A DNA stretch of 64,000 nucleotides from positions 62,001-126,000 of the forward strand of contig DATGLS010000054.1 in NCBI GenBank assembly GCA_035293985.1, in the 5' to 3' direction. A model generated the notes under the pieces. That model saw nothing but the letters and a program-made list of their open reading frames with translations, did no database searches and was not told the origin of the DNA. Made by a program: the position numbers and the translations under genes. The DNA comes from JAVDCA01 sp035293985 (GTDB lineage Bacteria; Pseudomonadota; Alphaproteobacteria; Rhizobiales; Xanthobacteraceae). Below, piece by piece: positions 9,672 through 18,286 of this stretch. The number at the start of each line of letters is the position of its first letter. Within the stretch, counting starts at the first letter, position 1.

Positions 9672-9800
9672 GGGCGTCTCGATCGCCGGAGGGCGCGCGG
9701 CCGCGGCGCCGCGGCCCGGTCAATGCCACCGCAACTATGTAGGATCGTTGATATTTCCGGCTTGTGCCGCCGCGAAAGTGCAGTCGTTCGGCGGGGCTTG

Positions 9801-9826
9801 ATTATGACTGACTAGTCAGTCATAAT
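9801..9826. promoter_or_regulatory. Perfect 26-base palindrome, probable TetR-family operator 1
   Basis: The half-site ATTATGACTGACT is followed directly by its exact inverse complement. The core TGACTGACTAGTCAGTCA is the kind of site bound by TetR-family repressors. It lies 112 bases upstream of the TetR start. Confidence 0.85.
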
Positions 9827-9866
9827 ATCGCTCAGCGTGGCGAGCGAAGGCTCTCGCGCATGGTTA

Positions 9867-9884
9867 TGACTGACTGTTCAGTCA
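9867..9884. promoter_or_regulatory. Second probable TetR-family operator
   Basis: The 18-base site TGACTGACTGTTCAGTCA matches the core of the first palindrome at 16 of 18 positions. The two centres are 62 bases apart, about six helical turns. It lies 54 bases before the TetR start codon, so autorepression of the whole operon is likely. Confidence 0.8.
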
Positions 9885-9937
9885 GCAATTCCTGCATCGT
9901 GTATCGGCGGCAGATTTTCGAAGCCGGGAGACAGGTG

Positions 9938-10645
9938 ATGCGCACGACGACATCGCGAGGACGGGGTAGCGCGCGGCGGGCATTTCGCCGCTCTCACCCG
10001 GTGCGGCCGGCCGCGGCCGAGCCGCGGCCGCCGGCGCGCAAGCGGCCGACCAACCGCGCCGCCAAGAGCGAGGCGCGGCGCGCCGCGATCGTTCAGGGGG
10101 CCCTCGACGAGTTCTCCGCGCGCGGCTTTGCGGCCACCCGCATCGACGACGTCGCGGCGCGCGCCGGCGTCGCCAAGGGTACGATCTACCTCTACTTCGA
10201 CGACAAGGAGGCGCTGTTTCGCGAGATCGTCACCACCATGCTGGTGCCGCTCGTCGCGACGCTCGAGGCGCCGCCGCCCGACGTCCCCGTCCGCGCCGTG
10301 ATCACGCGGTTCATGGAGCTGTTCGTGCGGGAAATCTACGCGACGCAACGGTGCAACGTCATCCGCCTCGTCATGACCGAAGGCGCACGCTTTCCCGAGC
10401 TCGCCGAATTCCACTACCGCAACGTGGTCGCGCGCGCGATCGCGGCGATGCGGGCGCTGCTCACGCGCGCGCACGAGCGCGGCGAGCTCAAGGACGACAG
10501 GTTGATCCGCTTTCCCCAGCTCATCGCGGCGCCCGCCATGATGGCGATCGTCTGGAGCGGCCTGTTCGAACGCTTCGCCCCGCTCGACGTCGAGGCGATG
10601 ATGCGCGCCCACATCGACACGCTGTTCGAAGGATGCGCGCCATGA
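9938..10645 (+). CDS. TetR/AcrR family transcriptional regulator
   Basis: From the ATG at 9938 the product is 235 residues. A basic, alanine-rich N-terminal extension of about 45 residues precedes the TetR helix-turn-helix: AIVQGALDEFSARGFAATRIDDVAARAGVAKGTIYLYFDDKEALF. The start is chosen for the GGGAGA stretch upstream; the longer frame from 9860 would cover the second operator. The gene is the first of an exporter operon and overlaps the next by ATGA. It most likely represses its own operon by binding the two palindromes. Confidence 0.93.
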   Translation: MRTTTSRGRGSARRAFRRSHPVRPAAAEPRPPARKRPTNRAAKSEARRAAIVQGALDEFSARGFAATRIDDVAARAGVAKGTIYLYFDDKEALFREIVTTMLVPLVATLEAPPPDVPVRAVITRFMELFVREIYATQRCNVIRLVMTEGARFPELAEFHYRNVVARAIAAMRALLTRAHERGELKDDRLIRFPQLIAAPAMMAIVWSGLFERFAPLDVEAMMRAHIDTLFEGCAP

Positions 10646-11460
10646 CGATGCGCGTCCCAGGGCAAGGGGATTGCGCAAGCACCGCCCGCGGGGCGCTCGC
10701 CGCGGCATTGCTCGCGCTCTTCGCACTGCCGCTCGCTGGCTGCAACGACAAGCCGCCCGCCTTCCAGGGCTGGGTCGAGGCGAACCTGATCTTCGTCGGC
10801 GCCGACGAGAACGGCCGCGTCGAGACGCTTTCGGTCAAGGAAGGCGATCACATCGACAAGGGCGCGCCGCTGTTCACGCTCGACGACGACCTGTTCAAGG
10901 CGGATCTCAACATGAACATGGCGACGCTCGCCAACGCGCAGCAGACCTTCGACCGCGCCCAGCAGTTGCTGCGGACCGGCGCCGGCACGCAGAAGGATTT
11001 CGACACCGCGCAGGCGGCCCTGCGTCAGGCCAAGGCGCAGGTGAACTCGTCGCAGACGCGGCTCGCGCGCCGCGCCATCGCGAGCCCGGTGACCGGTACC
11101 GTCGAGCAGGTCTACTTCCGGCCGGGCGAGGTCGTCACCGCCTCCAAGCCGATCGTCGCGCTGCTGCCGCCCGGCAACATCAAGATTCGCTTCTTCGTCG
11201 CCGAGACTGCGCTCGCCCGCCTGTCCTACGGCCAGGAGGTGCGGGTGCATTGCGACGGCTGCGCGAGAGACATCGTCGCCAAGGTGAGCTTCATCGCCAA
11301 GAGCGCCGAGTTCACGCCGCCCGTCATCTACAGCGAGGCGGAACGCGCCAAGCTCGTCTACCTGATCGAGGCGCTCCCGGTCGATCCCGGCAATTTGCGG
11401 GTCGGCCAGCCGGTCGACGTCACATTCGCCGACGAGAAGGGCGCGGAGGCGAAGCGGTGA
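10642..11460 (+). CDS. HlyD-family periplasmic adaptor, lipoprotein (YbhG-like)
   Basis: The 272-residue product has a lipoprotein signal with the lipobox LAGC near residue 34. A lipoyl-like half (GRVETLSVKEGDHIDKGAPLFTLDD), a short coiled hairpin and the second half (ASPVTGTVEQVYFRPGEVV) follow. This is the membrane-fusion protein of an ABC-type exporter, linking the inner-membrane pump to an outer-membrane channel. It overlaps the TetR gene by ATGA and the ATPase gene by GTGA, so the operon is tightly coupled. Confidence 0.92.
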   Translation: MTMRVPGQGDCASTARGALAAALLALFALPLAGCNDKPPAFQGWVEANLIFVGADENGRVETLSVKEGDHIDKGAPLFTLDDDLFKADLNMNMATLANAQQTFDRAQQLLRTGAGTQKDFDTAQAALRQAKAQVNSSQTRLARRAIASPVTGTVEQVYFRPGEVVTASKPIVALLPPGNIKIRFFVAETALARLSYGQEVRVHCDGCARDIVAKVSFIAKSAEFTPPVIYSEAERAKLVYLIEALPVDPGNLRVGQPVDVTFADEKGAEAKR

Positions 11461-12431
11461 CCGCGGGCTCCGATATCGCGCGCGACGCGAGCACTCCCGC
11501 GTCGGACATCGCGATCGAGGTCGAAGGGCTGAGCAAGTCGTTCGACGGTCATCCCGCCGTCAAGGACCTCACCATGCGGGTCAAGCGCGGGCTGATCTAC
11601 GGCTTCCTCGGTCCCAACGGCTCGGGCAAGACCACGACAATTCGCATGCTGTGCGGCCTGCTCACGCCGGATTCCGGCCGCGGCACCTGCCTCGGCTACG
11701 ACATCCGCACCGACGCCGAGAAGATCAAGGTCCACGTCGGCTACATGACGCAGCGCTTCAGCCTCTACGACGACCTCTCGGTGCGCGAGAACCTCGAGTT
11801 CGTCGCCCGCATCTACGGGATTCCCAACCCGCGCGCGGCGGCGCGCGGCGCGATCGAGCGGCTCGGCCTCGGCGGCCGCGAGGAGCAGATCGCCGGCAGT
11901 CTCTCGGGCGGCTGGAAGCAGCGGCTCGCGCTCGGCGCCTGCACGCTGCCCAATCCGCAGCTCCTGCTGCTCGACGAGCCGACCGCCGGCGTCGACCCGA
12001 AGGCGCGGCGCGAGTTCTGGAACGAGATCCATGCGCTGGCGGGCGAAGGTCTGACCGTGCTGGTCTCGACCCACTACATGGACGAGGCCGAGCGCTGTCA
12101 CGAGATCGCCTACATCGCCTACGGCCAGCTGCTCGCCCAGGGGACGGTCGAGCAGGTCATCGCCGGGGCGCATCTTGCGACCTACACGGTCTCGGGCGGC
12201 GACCTCACGCGGCTCGGCGAGGAGCTCGCGCATCGCCACGGCGTCACTATGGTGGCGCCATTCGGCGCGAGCTTGCACGTGTCGGGGCGCGATGAGGCCG
12301 CGCTCGAGGCCGCGATCGCGCCTTATCGCGCCGATCCGGCCGTGCGCTGGGAAAAGTCCGAAGCTTCGCTCGAGGACGTGTTCATCGAGCTGATGAGTCA
12401 CGCATCCGACAACCGACGCGATACCCAATAG
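11457..12431 (+). CDS. ABC transporter ATP-binding protein
   Basis: The start is GTG at 11457, overlapping the HlyD stop. The 324-residue product has Walker A GPNGSGKTT near residue 53, the Q-loop in YMTQRFSLYDDLSVREN, the signature LSGGWKQR, Walker B LLLLDEPTAGVD and the switch histidine in LVSTHYMDEAERC. The C-terminal region ending EASLEDVFIELM is typical of ABC-2 type drug and polysaccharide exporters. It energises the permease encoded next. The substrate is unknown; with HlyD and TetR partners a multidrug role is likely. Confidence 0.95.
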   Translation: MTAGSDIARDASTPASDIAIEVEGLSKSFDGHPAVKDLTMRVKRGLIYGFLGPNGSGKTTTIRMLCGLLTPDSGRGTCLGYDIRTDAEKIKVHVGYMTQRFSLYDDLSVRENLEFVARIYGIPNPRAAARGAIERLGLGGREEQIAGSLSGGWKQRLALGACTLPNPQLLLLDEPTAGVDPKARREFWNEIHALAGEGLTVLVSTHYMDEAERCHEIAYIAYGQLLAQGTVEQVIAGAHLATYTVSGGDLTRLGEELAHRHGVTMVAPFGASLHVSGRDEAALEAAIAPYRADPAVRWEKSEASLEDVFIELMSHASDNRRDTQ

Positions 12432-12442
12432 GGAGGCAAACG

Positions 12443-13582
12443 ATGAGCGGCGCGATCGCCTTCCGCTCCGGTTTCTGGCGCCGCACCGGGGCCATGCTGC
12501 TCAAGGAATTCCTGCAGCTGCGGCGCGACCGCATTACGTTCGCGACGATGATCTCGATTCCGATCATGCAGCTCGTGCTGTTCGGCTATGCCATCAACAC
12601 GGTGCCGCGCGACCTGCCGACCGCCGTGCTGGCGCAGGAATCGAGCGACGTCGGTCGCACCATCCTCAAGGCGCTGGAGAACACCCGCTACTTCAAGGTG
12701 ACGCGGCGCGTGCGCGATGAGGCCGAGTTCGACCAGGTGCTGCAATCCGGCCAGGTCCTGTTCGGCATCGAGATCCCGCAGAACTTCGAGCGCGATCTGC
12801 GCCGCGGCGACCAGCCCACGATCCTGGTCGCCGCCGACGCGACCGATCCGGTCGCCACCGGCAATGCGCTCGGCGCGCTCAACCAGCTGGTCCAGACCGC
12901 GCTCGTCAACGACCGTGAAATTCCCGCCGGGGGGCCGATGCCGTTCAGCATCGTCGCGCATGCGCGCTACAATCCGGCGCAGTCGAGCCAGTACAACATC
13001 GTGCCCGGCCTGCTCGGCACCATCCTGACGCTGACGATGCTGATCTTCACGGCGCTGTCGGTCACCCGCGAAACCGAGCGCGGCACCATGGAGAACCTGC
13101 TGTCGATGCCGATCACGCCGCTCGAGATCATGCTCGGCAAGATCACGCCCTACGTGCTGGTCGGCTTCCTGCAGGCCACCGTCATCGTGGTCGCCGGCCT
13201 TGCGCTGTTCGCAGTGCCGATCGTCGGCAATCCGCTGCTGCTGGCGGCGCTCACCACCCTGTTCATCGCCACCAACCTCGCCACCGGCTACACCTTCTCG
13301 ACGCTCGCCCAGAACCAGCTGCAGGCCATGCAGATGGCGATGATGTACTTCTTGCCCAACCTGCTGCTGTCGGGCTTTCTTTTTCCGTTCGCCGGCATGC
13401 CGGCCTGGGCGCGGTATGTCGGCGAGTGTCTGCCGCTGACGCACTACATCCGCATCGTGCGCGCCATCATGCTCAAGGGCGCGGCGCTTGAGGATCTGCA
13501 GTACGACACGCTGGCGCTGGTCGGGCTGATGCTGGTCGCGATGCTGATCGCGGTGACCAGGTTCAGAAGGACGCTGGATTGA
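12443..13582 (+). CDS. ABC-2 type transporter permease
   Basis: The 379-residue product is an ABC-2 permease. One membrane segment lies near the N-terminus, followed by a large periplasmic loop and five more segments in the C-terminal half, with the ERGTMENLLSMPITPLEIMLGK coupling region near residue 210. Families of the YbhS/YbhR type use two such subunits, but only one permease gene is present here, so it may form a homodimer. It lies 11 bases after the ATPase gene, with GGGAGG as ribosome binding site. Confidence 0.93.
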   Translation: MSGAIAFRSGFWRRTGAMLLKEFLQLRRDRITFATMISIPIMQLVLFGYAINTVPRDLPTAVLAQESSDVGRTILKALENTRYFKVTRRVRDEAEFDQVLQSGQVLFGIEIPQNFERDLRRGDQPTILVAADATDPVATGNALGALNQLVQTALVNDREIPAGGPMPFSIVAHARYNPAQSSQYNIVPGLLGTILTLTMLIFTALSVTRETERGTMENLLSMPITPLEIMLGKITPYVLVGFLQATVIVVAGLALFAVPIVGNPLLLAALTTLFIATNLATGYTFSTLAQNQLQAMQMAMMYFLPNLLLSGFLFPFAGMPAWARYVGECLPLTHYIRIVRAIMLKGAALEDLQYDTLALVGLMLVAMLIAVTRFRRTLD

Positions 13583-13593
13583 TCAGGCGATGT

Positions 13594-13695
13594 CGTAGCC
13601 CGGATGAGCCGAGGGTCGCGCCTTCGGCAAGCCAAGCGAGAACTTCGCCAAATCCGGTATCAGCAGCCGCGCATGTCGCGCTCATGCGGGCTACG
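13594..13695. repeat. Dispersed element with CGTAGCCCG/CGGGCTACG ends
   Basis: Perfect 9-base inverted ends bound a 102-base element between two convergent genes. Its right end supplies the stop codon of the AraC-family gene, so the element adjoins or trims that gene. Confidence 0.6.
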
Positions 13696-14476
13696 AAGCG
13701 GCGCGTACCAATCGTCTCGGTGCCTCGCCCAGACTCCGCCGCACCATCGCGGTGAACGCGCTCGGGCTGTCGTAGCCGACCGCATTGGCAGAGGCGGCGA
13801 CCGAGTCGCCCGCGGAGAGCCGCGCCAGCCCTTCGACAGCCCTCAACCTTGCCCGCCATTCCGCAAAGCTCAGGCCCGTCTCGAGGCGAAACAATCGTGC
13901 CAAGGTGCGCCGGCTCGCCCCGCTGCGCTCGGCCCATTGGTCGAGATCGAGCGGGAGTGCCGGCCGATCGAGCAAAGCGCGTGCTACCCGAAGCGCCCGC
14001 GGGTCGCGCGGCATCGGCAGCTCGAGCGGACGGTCCTTGATGCGGGCAAGCTCGACCAGGATCAGGCGGGCGACGAGGCCGCCGCGGCCGGCCTCGTCAT
14101 AGGCGGCAGGCTCTTCCAGCGCCGCGAGGATCAGCTCGCGCAGCAGGCCGGAGACCTCGATCAGCGTCGGCGCGCGTGGCAGCGCCGTTGCGGCCCGCGC
14201 GTCAATGAATAGAGTGCGCATCTCGACGCGGCTGCGCATGGTGACGCGGTGGCCGATGTGGGGCGGCATCCACAGCGCGCGCGCCGGCGGCACGAGCCAG
14301 GCCGCATCTGCGGTTTCGATGCGCATGATGCCGCTGACCGCATGCAGAAGCTGGCCGCGGCGGTGCTTGTGCACGCTCGTGCGGTCGCCATCCTCGAAGG
14401 ATTTGCCCATGGCGGCCACGGGCCGCGGCGCATCGTCGAGGATCGGGTGCAGCTCGACCTGCTGGAATCTCGCCAT
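13691..14476 (-). CDS. AraC family transcriptional regulator with cupin sensor domain
   Basis: From the ATG at 14476 the product is 261 residues. An N-terminal cupin-like domain (HKHRRGQLLHAVSGIMRIET, then WLVPPARALWMPPHIGH) precedes an AraC DNA-binding region with two helix-turn-helix units (DQWAERSGASRRTLARLFRLETG, and VGYDSPSAFTAMVRRSLGEAPRR). This layout matches AraC regulators that control a divergent efflux gene. The MFS transporter at 14598 is divergent, 121 bases away, and is the probable target. A longer frame to 14659 would overlap that gene and is rejected. Confidence 0.9.
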   Translation of the reverse strand: MARFQQVELHPILDDAPRPVAAMGKSFEDGDRTSVHKHRRGQLLHAVSGIMRIETADAAWLVPPARALWMPPHIGHRVTMRSRVEMRTLFIDARAATALPRAPTLIEVSGLLRELILAALEEPAAYDEAGRGGLVARLILVELARIKDRPLELPMPRDPRALRVARALLDRPALPLDLDQWAERSGASRRTLARLFRLETGLSFAEWRARLRAVEGLARLSAGDSVAASANAVGYDSPSAFTAMVRRSLGEAPRRLVRAAS

Positions 14477-14597
14477 CTGGTTTGGCCCAAACGCGACGAA
14501 AATCGGCAGAACATCGCGAACGCGCAAGAGTAGGGTGCCCTCCAAATCCTGGCAAGAGCCGGGTCGCGATTCTTCAAAGAGATAAAGAGATAGAGCC

Positions 14598-15824
14598 ATG
14601 GACCTGGCCGCGAACACCCCAGCCGCCACCGGCAAGCGACTGCAGATCGGCTTCCTCAACTGGGCCCACGCGATCGATCATTTCGTGCTCGGCATCTACC
14701 CGACCATCGTGATCGGCCTCGAGGTCATCTATCATCGGCCCTATGCGGAGCTGATCGCGCTCGCGACGGCGATGTTCATCGCCTTCGGCGTCTTCTCGCT
14801 GCCGGCCGGCTGGCTCGCCGACCGCTGGAGCCGGCGCAACATGATGGTTGCGTTCTTCATCGGTTGCGGCCTCTCGCTCGGCGTCGCGGGCTTCGCCCCC
14901 AACATGGCCGTCATGGCGACGGCGCTGTTCGCGCTCGGCGTCTTCGCCGCCATCTACCACCCGGTCGGAATGGCGATGCTGATCGAGATCTCCCAGGCCA
15001 AGGGGCGCGTGCTCGCCTTCAACGGCGTGTGCGGCAACCTCGGCGTCGCGCTCGCGGCCGGCATCACCGGCCTTCTCGCCTCTTGGCTCGGCTGGCGCGC
15101 CGCGTTCCTGGTGCCTGCGGTCATCTGCGTCGCGACCGGCATCGTCTATCGCGCGGTCGTCGCCGACGACACCCATACGATCGCGCAGCGCAAGAAGACC
15201 GCCGAGGTCACGCTGACGGCGCGCGCCGCCATCACCATGTTCGCGCTGTTCGTGGTGATCTCGATCTCGAGCGGGCTCGTGTTCAACACCGTGCTGGTGG
15301 CGCTGCCCAAGCTCGTCGACGAGCAGCTCGGCAACACCGTCAACCTGACGATCGTGGGCGGGCTCGCGACCGCGGTTTTTCTCTGCGGCGCGGTCTCCCA
15401 GGTCATCGTCGGCCGGCTGATCGAGCGCATGTCCGGGCCGATGCTGTTCGCGATCGTGGTGACCATCCAGTTCGCCGGCGTCATGCTCGCGGCGCGCACG
15501 AGCGGCGCCGTGCTGCTGATCTCGCTCGCCATCGCGATGGCGGCGATCTACGGTCAGGTGACGGTCGGCGACATCGTGGTGGCGCGGTTCACCGCCGATG
15601 CCTGGCGCGGGCGCATCTACTCGGTGCGCTACTTCCTAAACTTCACCTCGTCGGCCGGCGCGGTGGCGATGATCGCCTTCCTGCACGACCGCGGCGGGTT
15701 TGCGCTGGTGCTCGCCGTGATCGCGGCTTGCGCCGGGGTGATGCTCGCGGGTGTCTACGGGTTCGCGGGACTCGCGTTCGCGGTGGAGAGCCGTCAGCGG
15801 GCGGCGGTGCAGCCGGCGGAATGA
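14598..15824 (+). CDS. MFS transporter
   Basis: The 408-residue product has about twelve hydrophobic segments. The major facilitator motif between segments 2 and 3 is visible as GWLADRWSRRN near residue 73. The central loop (around residue 200, HTIAQRKKTAEV) is short. It exports or imports a small molecule across the inner membrane using the proton gradient; the substrate is not evident. It is divergent from the AraC regulator, which suggests substrate-induced expression. Confidence 0.92.
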   Translation: MDLAANTPAATGKRLQIGFLNWAHAIDHFVLGIYPTIVIGLEVIYHRPYAELIALATAMFIAFGVFSLPAGWLADRWSRRNMMVAFFIGCGLSLGVAGFAPNMAVMATALFALGVFAAIYHPVGMAMLIEISQAKGRVLAFNGVCGNLGVALAAGITGLLASWLGWRAAFLVPAVICVATGIVYRAVVADDTHTIAQRKKTAEVTLTARAAITMFALFVVISISSGLVFNTVLVALPKLVDEQLGNTVNLTIVGGLATAVFLCGAVSQVIVGRLIERMSGPMLFAIVVTIQFAGVMLAARTSGAVLLISLAIAMAAIYGQVTVGDIVVARFTADAWRGRIYSVRYFLNFTSSAGAVAMIAFLHDRGGFALVLAVIAACAGVMLAGVYGFAGLAFAVESRQRAAVQPAE

Positions 15825-15835
15825 GGCTGGCTCGT

Positions 15836-15935
15836 AGGCGGTTGGGCAAAGGCGCGGAAGCGCCGTGCCCACGCGCCGTGAGGGTGCGCCGTGAGGGTGG
15901 GCACGCTTCCCTTTGCCCACCCGACGAAAACGTCA
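15836..15935. repeat. GTGGGCA/TGCCCAC inverted repeat region
   Basis: The stretch contains GTTGGGCAAAGGCGCGGAAGC and the inverted CGCTTCCCTTTGCCCACC, with a duplicated GCGCCGTGAGGGTG in between. It separates two convergent genes and could act as a transcription terminator. A related TGGGCAAAGG element is at 41448-41515. Confidence 0.6.
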
Positions 15936-16385
15936 CACCGGCGCGCAGAACAGATGCTCCACCTTCGCGCCGGTGCGCTCGTGGATGAGCTCGGCGACCC
16001 GGCGGCGGTGGCAGCCTTCGGGGTCGCGCTCGTAGCACAGGAGACAGACGCGGCGGTCCTTGGCGAGGGATGCGAGCTCGTCCATCTCGGCGCGCGCATC
16101 CGGCGTCTTGAGATGCTTTTCGTAGATGCGAAAGAGCTCGTCGCGACGGCCGGCGCGCGCGGCAAGCCGGCCTTCCTTCGGCGTGCCGAGCGCGCGCAGG
16201 TGGATATAGGCGATGCCGCGCTCGTCCAGGCCGGCGGCGAGCTGGTTCTTCGAGAAGCCGGGGCGGCGCGAGGAAGTGACGGCGCGCACGTCGACCACGA
16301 GGTCGACCTTGGCGCCGCGCAATTCGTCGAGCATCGCGGCCGTCGTCGCGTGCTCATAGCCGATGGTGAAGAGCGGTTTCTTCAT
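15933..16385 (-). CDS. DUF488 family protein
   Basis: The 150-residue product begins FTIGYEHATTAAMLDEL and contains LVVDVRAVTSSRRPGFSKNQLAAGL, then VCLLCYERDPEGCHRRRVAELI. These are the conserved blocks of DUF488, whose C-x-E-x(5)-CHR-like motif resembles a catalytic or metal site. The biochemical function is not established. It is a lone gene whose upstream side faces the tRNA-like pair. Confidence 0.9.
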   Translation of the reverse strand: MKKPLFTIGYEHATTAAMLDELRGAKVDLVVDVRAVTSSRRPGFSKNQLAAGLDERGIAYIHLRALGTPKEGRLAARAGRRDELFRIYEKHLKTPDARAEMDELASLAKDRRVCLLCYERDPEGCHRRRVAELIHERTGAKVEHLFCAPV

Positions 16386-16608
16386 CGAAAAACCTTTCCG
16401 CTTGGGGGCTTGCCGAGAAAAAGCCCGGTAAAAGCCGCGGCGTCGTCGCGAAAGCGTGTCGAACGGATCACACCGCGCCGAGAACTTAACCTAAGTGCAA
16501 GTCGGCGCCCACTCAACGCTTGCGCAAATCGTCGACTTCGATCATAAGCCCGCTCCTTCGCGCAGCTTGGCACGGGTTCACAAGACACCGGCTGGCGCGG
16601 GCCGCTTT

Positions 16609-16700
16609 GCGGTTTCGCGTTCCGCTGCACGTAGACCAGCAGTCCGTCGTTGGGACACCGGAGAAATCCGGAGCCGGTTCGAGTCCGGTCGATTGCTCCA
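16609..16700 (+). tRNA. Candidate class II tRNA-like gene, possibly degenerate
   Basis: The 3' half is convincing: a T arm with 5-bp stem and loop TTCGAGT at 16673-16689, acceptor strand CGATTGC, discriminator T, and encoded CCA at 16698-16700. Before it lies a perfect 5-bp hairpin with GAAA loop at 16658-16671, like the long variable arm of class II tRNAs. Before that, GTCC-GTCGTTG-GGAC has a 7-base loop with T at position 33 and CGT in the anticodon place. The 5' acceptor strand (GCGGTTT) pairs only with wobbles and one mismatch. It may be decayed or unusual; a functional tRNA is not certain. Confidence 0.4.
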
Positions 16701-16702
16701 AT

Positions 16703-16778
16703 GCGAGGATAGCTCATTGGGTAGAGCGGATGACTGATAATCATCAGGCAGCAGGTTCGAATCCTGTTCCACGCGCCA
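16703..16778 (+). tRNA. tRNA-like gene with anticodon GAU (Ile)
   Basis: The 76 bases fold into a complete cloverleaf: acceptor GCGAGGA/TCCACGC, D stem GCTC/GAGC, anticodon stem GATGA/TCATC with loop CTGATAA, a five-base variable loop, T loop TTCGAAT, and encoded CCA. Two things are odd. There is an A-A mismatch at position 4-69, and the discriminator base is G, whereas isoleucine tRNAs normally have A. It lies two bases after the preceding tRNA-like element. The normal tRNA-Ile(GAU) of the rRNA operons is different in sequence, so this is an extra or specialised copy. Confidence 0.75.
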
Positions 16779-17105
16779 TCAGCCTTCTCAGCTGACAAGG
16801 CCCTCATGAAGGGGACCGGGCGCGCGCTTCAGTCGCGGTCCGGTCGTTGAGCCGCAAGGCTCTTTCGTCCGAGCTCAGACACCGTGAGACCGGCTTTGCG
16901 CCGGGGCGGATACCGCCCGCGCGCGATTCCGGGTTCGCCGCTCGGCCGCCGTGCGCAAGCACGGAGGACGGGCACGCGCGCCCAGAATCCTGCGCGGGCT
17001 CAAGCCCCGGCCCGCTGTTCTGACGGGAAGTGCGCGTCCGGAACCCGGTCCTCGTGACATCAACCAGGCCACGCGGCAACGCGCGGCCAACGCAGGAGAA
17101 GTGCC
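16779..17105. other. Intergenic region between tRNA pair and slipin gene
   Basis: No protein gene is supported. The stretch has several strong hairpins, for example GGGGACCGG...CGGTCCGGTC near 16815-16850, GGGGCGGATACCGCCC near 16905 and CCGTGCGCAAGCACGG near 16945. It could be the 5' leader of the slipin mRNA, a structured RNA or a longer tRNA-containing transcript. CAGGAGAAG before 17106 is the ribosome binding site of slipin. Confidence 0.45.
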
Positions 17106-18257
17106 ATGGACCGGCACCTGTTCACGCTGAGCGTGACGGTACGCGATGGCGAGCGTGCGCTCGTCTCGCGCGACGGCCGGTTCGAGCAGGTGCTCGAGGC
17201 GGGCCGCCACTCGCTGTACGACCCCGGCCGTCGGATCGCGGTCGAGCAGTTCAATGTCGTGCGCGCCGAATTCCCGGCCGATCGTTACGCCGTGCTCAAG
17301 GCGGCGCGGCCCGATCTCGCGGCCGAGCTGTTCGAGCTCGTCGAGTCGGGCGCGAGCGAGCTCGCGATCGTGAGCCTCGACGGCCGGCCGGTGCACCTGA
17401 TCGGCCCGTGGCAGTCGCGCGTGTTCTGGAAGGTCGCAACCCGCGTCGAGGTCGAGCGCATCGACGTCGCGAGCGACCCGAAGGTCGCGCCGCGCCATCT
17501 CGCGATGGTGAACCGCACGAAGAACCAGTATCTCTCCGAGAACGTGGTCGAGAACCACGAGGCGGGCCTGCTCTATGTCGAGGGCCGGCTCGTCGAGCGG
17601 CTCGCCCCGGGCCGGCACGCCTACTGGACGGTCGACCGCAAGGTCGAGGTCAAGCGCGTCGACCTGCGCCCGCAGCTCCTGGAGATCACGGCGCAGGAGA
17701 TGCTGACCAAGGACCGCGTATCGCTGCGCGTGACGCTCACGGCGTTCCGCCGGATCGTCGATCCGGAGCGGGTCGCCGCGACGGTCGCGGACGTCGACGC
17801 CTGGCTCTACCGCCTGGTGCAGTTCGCGATCCGCGAGGCGGTGGCGGCGCGCACGCTCGACGAGGTGCTCGCCGCGAAGAATGCGCTCGACGCGGAGCTG
17901 CGCGGCTTCGTGCGCGAGCGCGTCGCCGAGGCGGGCCTCGAGGTGACGGAGCTCGGCGTGAAGGATGTGATCCTGCCCGGCGAGATCCGCGAGCTCGTCA
18001 ACAAGGTGGTGGAGGCGGAGCGGACGGCCAAGGCCAACCAGATCCGTCGCCAGGAGGAGACCGCGGCGACGCGCTCGCTCCTCAACACCGCGAAGCTGAT
18101 GGAGGACAACCCGCTCCTCCTGCGGCTCAAGGAGCTCGAGTCGCTCGAGCGGCTGGTCGAGAAGGTCGGCAAGATCGACCTGCACGCCGGCCGCGGCGAG
18201 GGCCTCGATGCGCTGCTCACCGACCTCGTGCGCCTCAAGGCGCCCGAGAGCGCGTGA
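17106..18257 (+). CDS. Slipin family protein (SPFH/band 7 domain)
   Basis: The 383-residue product has an N-terminal part of about 130 residues (GRFEQVLEAGRHSLYDPGRR) and a central SPFH domain (NHEAGLLYVEGRLVERLAPGRHAYW to EVTELGVKDVILPGEI). It ends in a helical oligomerisation segment. The second half reads like typical bacterial slipins, but no clear N-terminal membrane segment is seen, so it may be peripheral or cytoplasmic. From memory, slipin genes occur near RtcB-type RNA repair genes in some bacteria; here the neighbours are tRNA-like genes but no ligase is in view. A terminator follows. Confidence 0.88.
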   Translation: MDRHLFTLSVTVRDGERALVSRDGRFEQVLEAGRHSLYDPGRRIAVEQFNVVRAEFPADRYAVLKAARPDLAAELFELVESGASELAIVSLDGRPVHLIGPWQSRVFWKVATRVEVERIDVASDPKVAPRHLAMVNRTKNQYLSENVVENHEAGLLYVEGRLVERLAPGRHAYWTVDRKVEVKRVDLRPQLLEITAQEMLTKDRVSLRVTLTAFRRIVDPERVAATVADVDAWLYRLVQFAIREAVAARTLDEVLAAKNALDAELRGFVRERVAEAGLEVTELGVKDVILPGEIRELVNKVVEAERTAKANQIRRQEETAATRSLLNTAKLMEDNPLLLRLKELESLERLVEKVGKIDLHAGRGEGLDALLTDLVRLKAPESA

Positions 18258-18286
18258 GCAGCGTGACGGGAGTACGGAGCAAGAAG

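Noticed and set aside
16565..16612. Sigma-54 promoter upstream of the tRNA-like pair
   Set aside because: TGGCAC and TGGCGCG stretches occur, but the required GC at the -12 place is wrong or the spacing is 13 instead of 10 bases.
16513..16700. Group I intron inside a tRNA gene
   Set aside because: A GCAAATCG stretch at 16521 could be a distant 5' acceptor strand, but the conserved P3/P7 core sequences of tRNA-borne group I introns are not recognisable.
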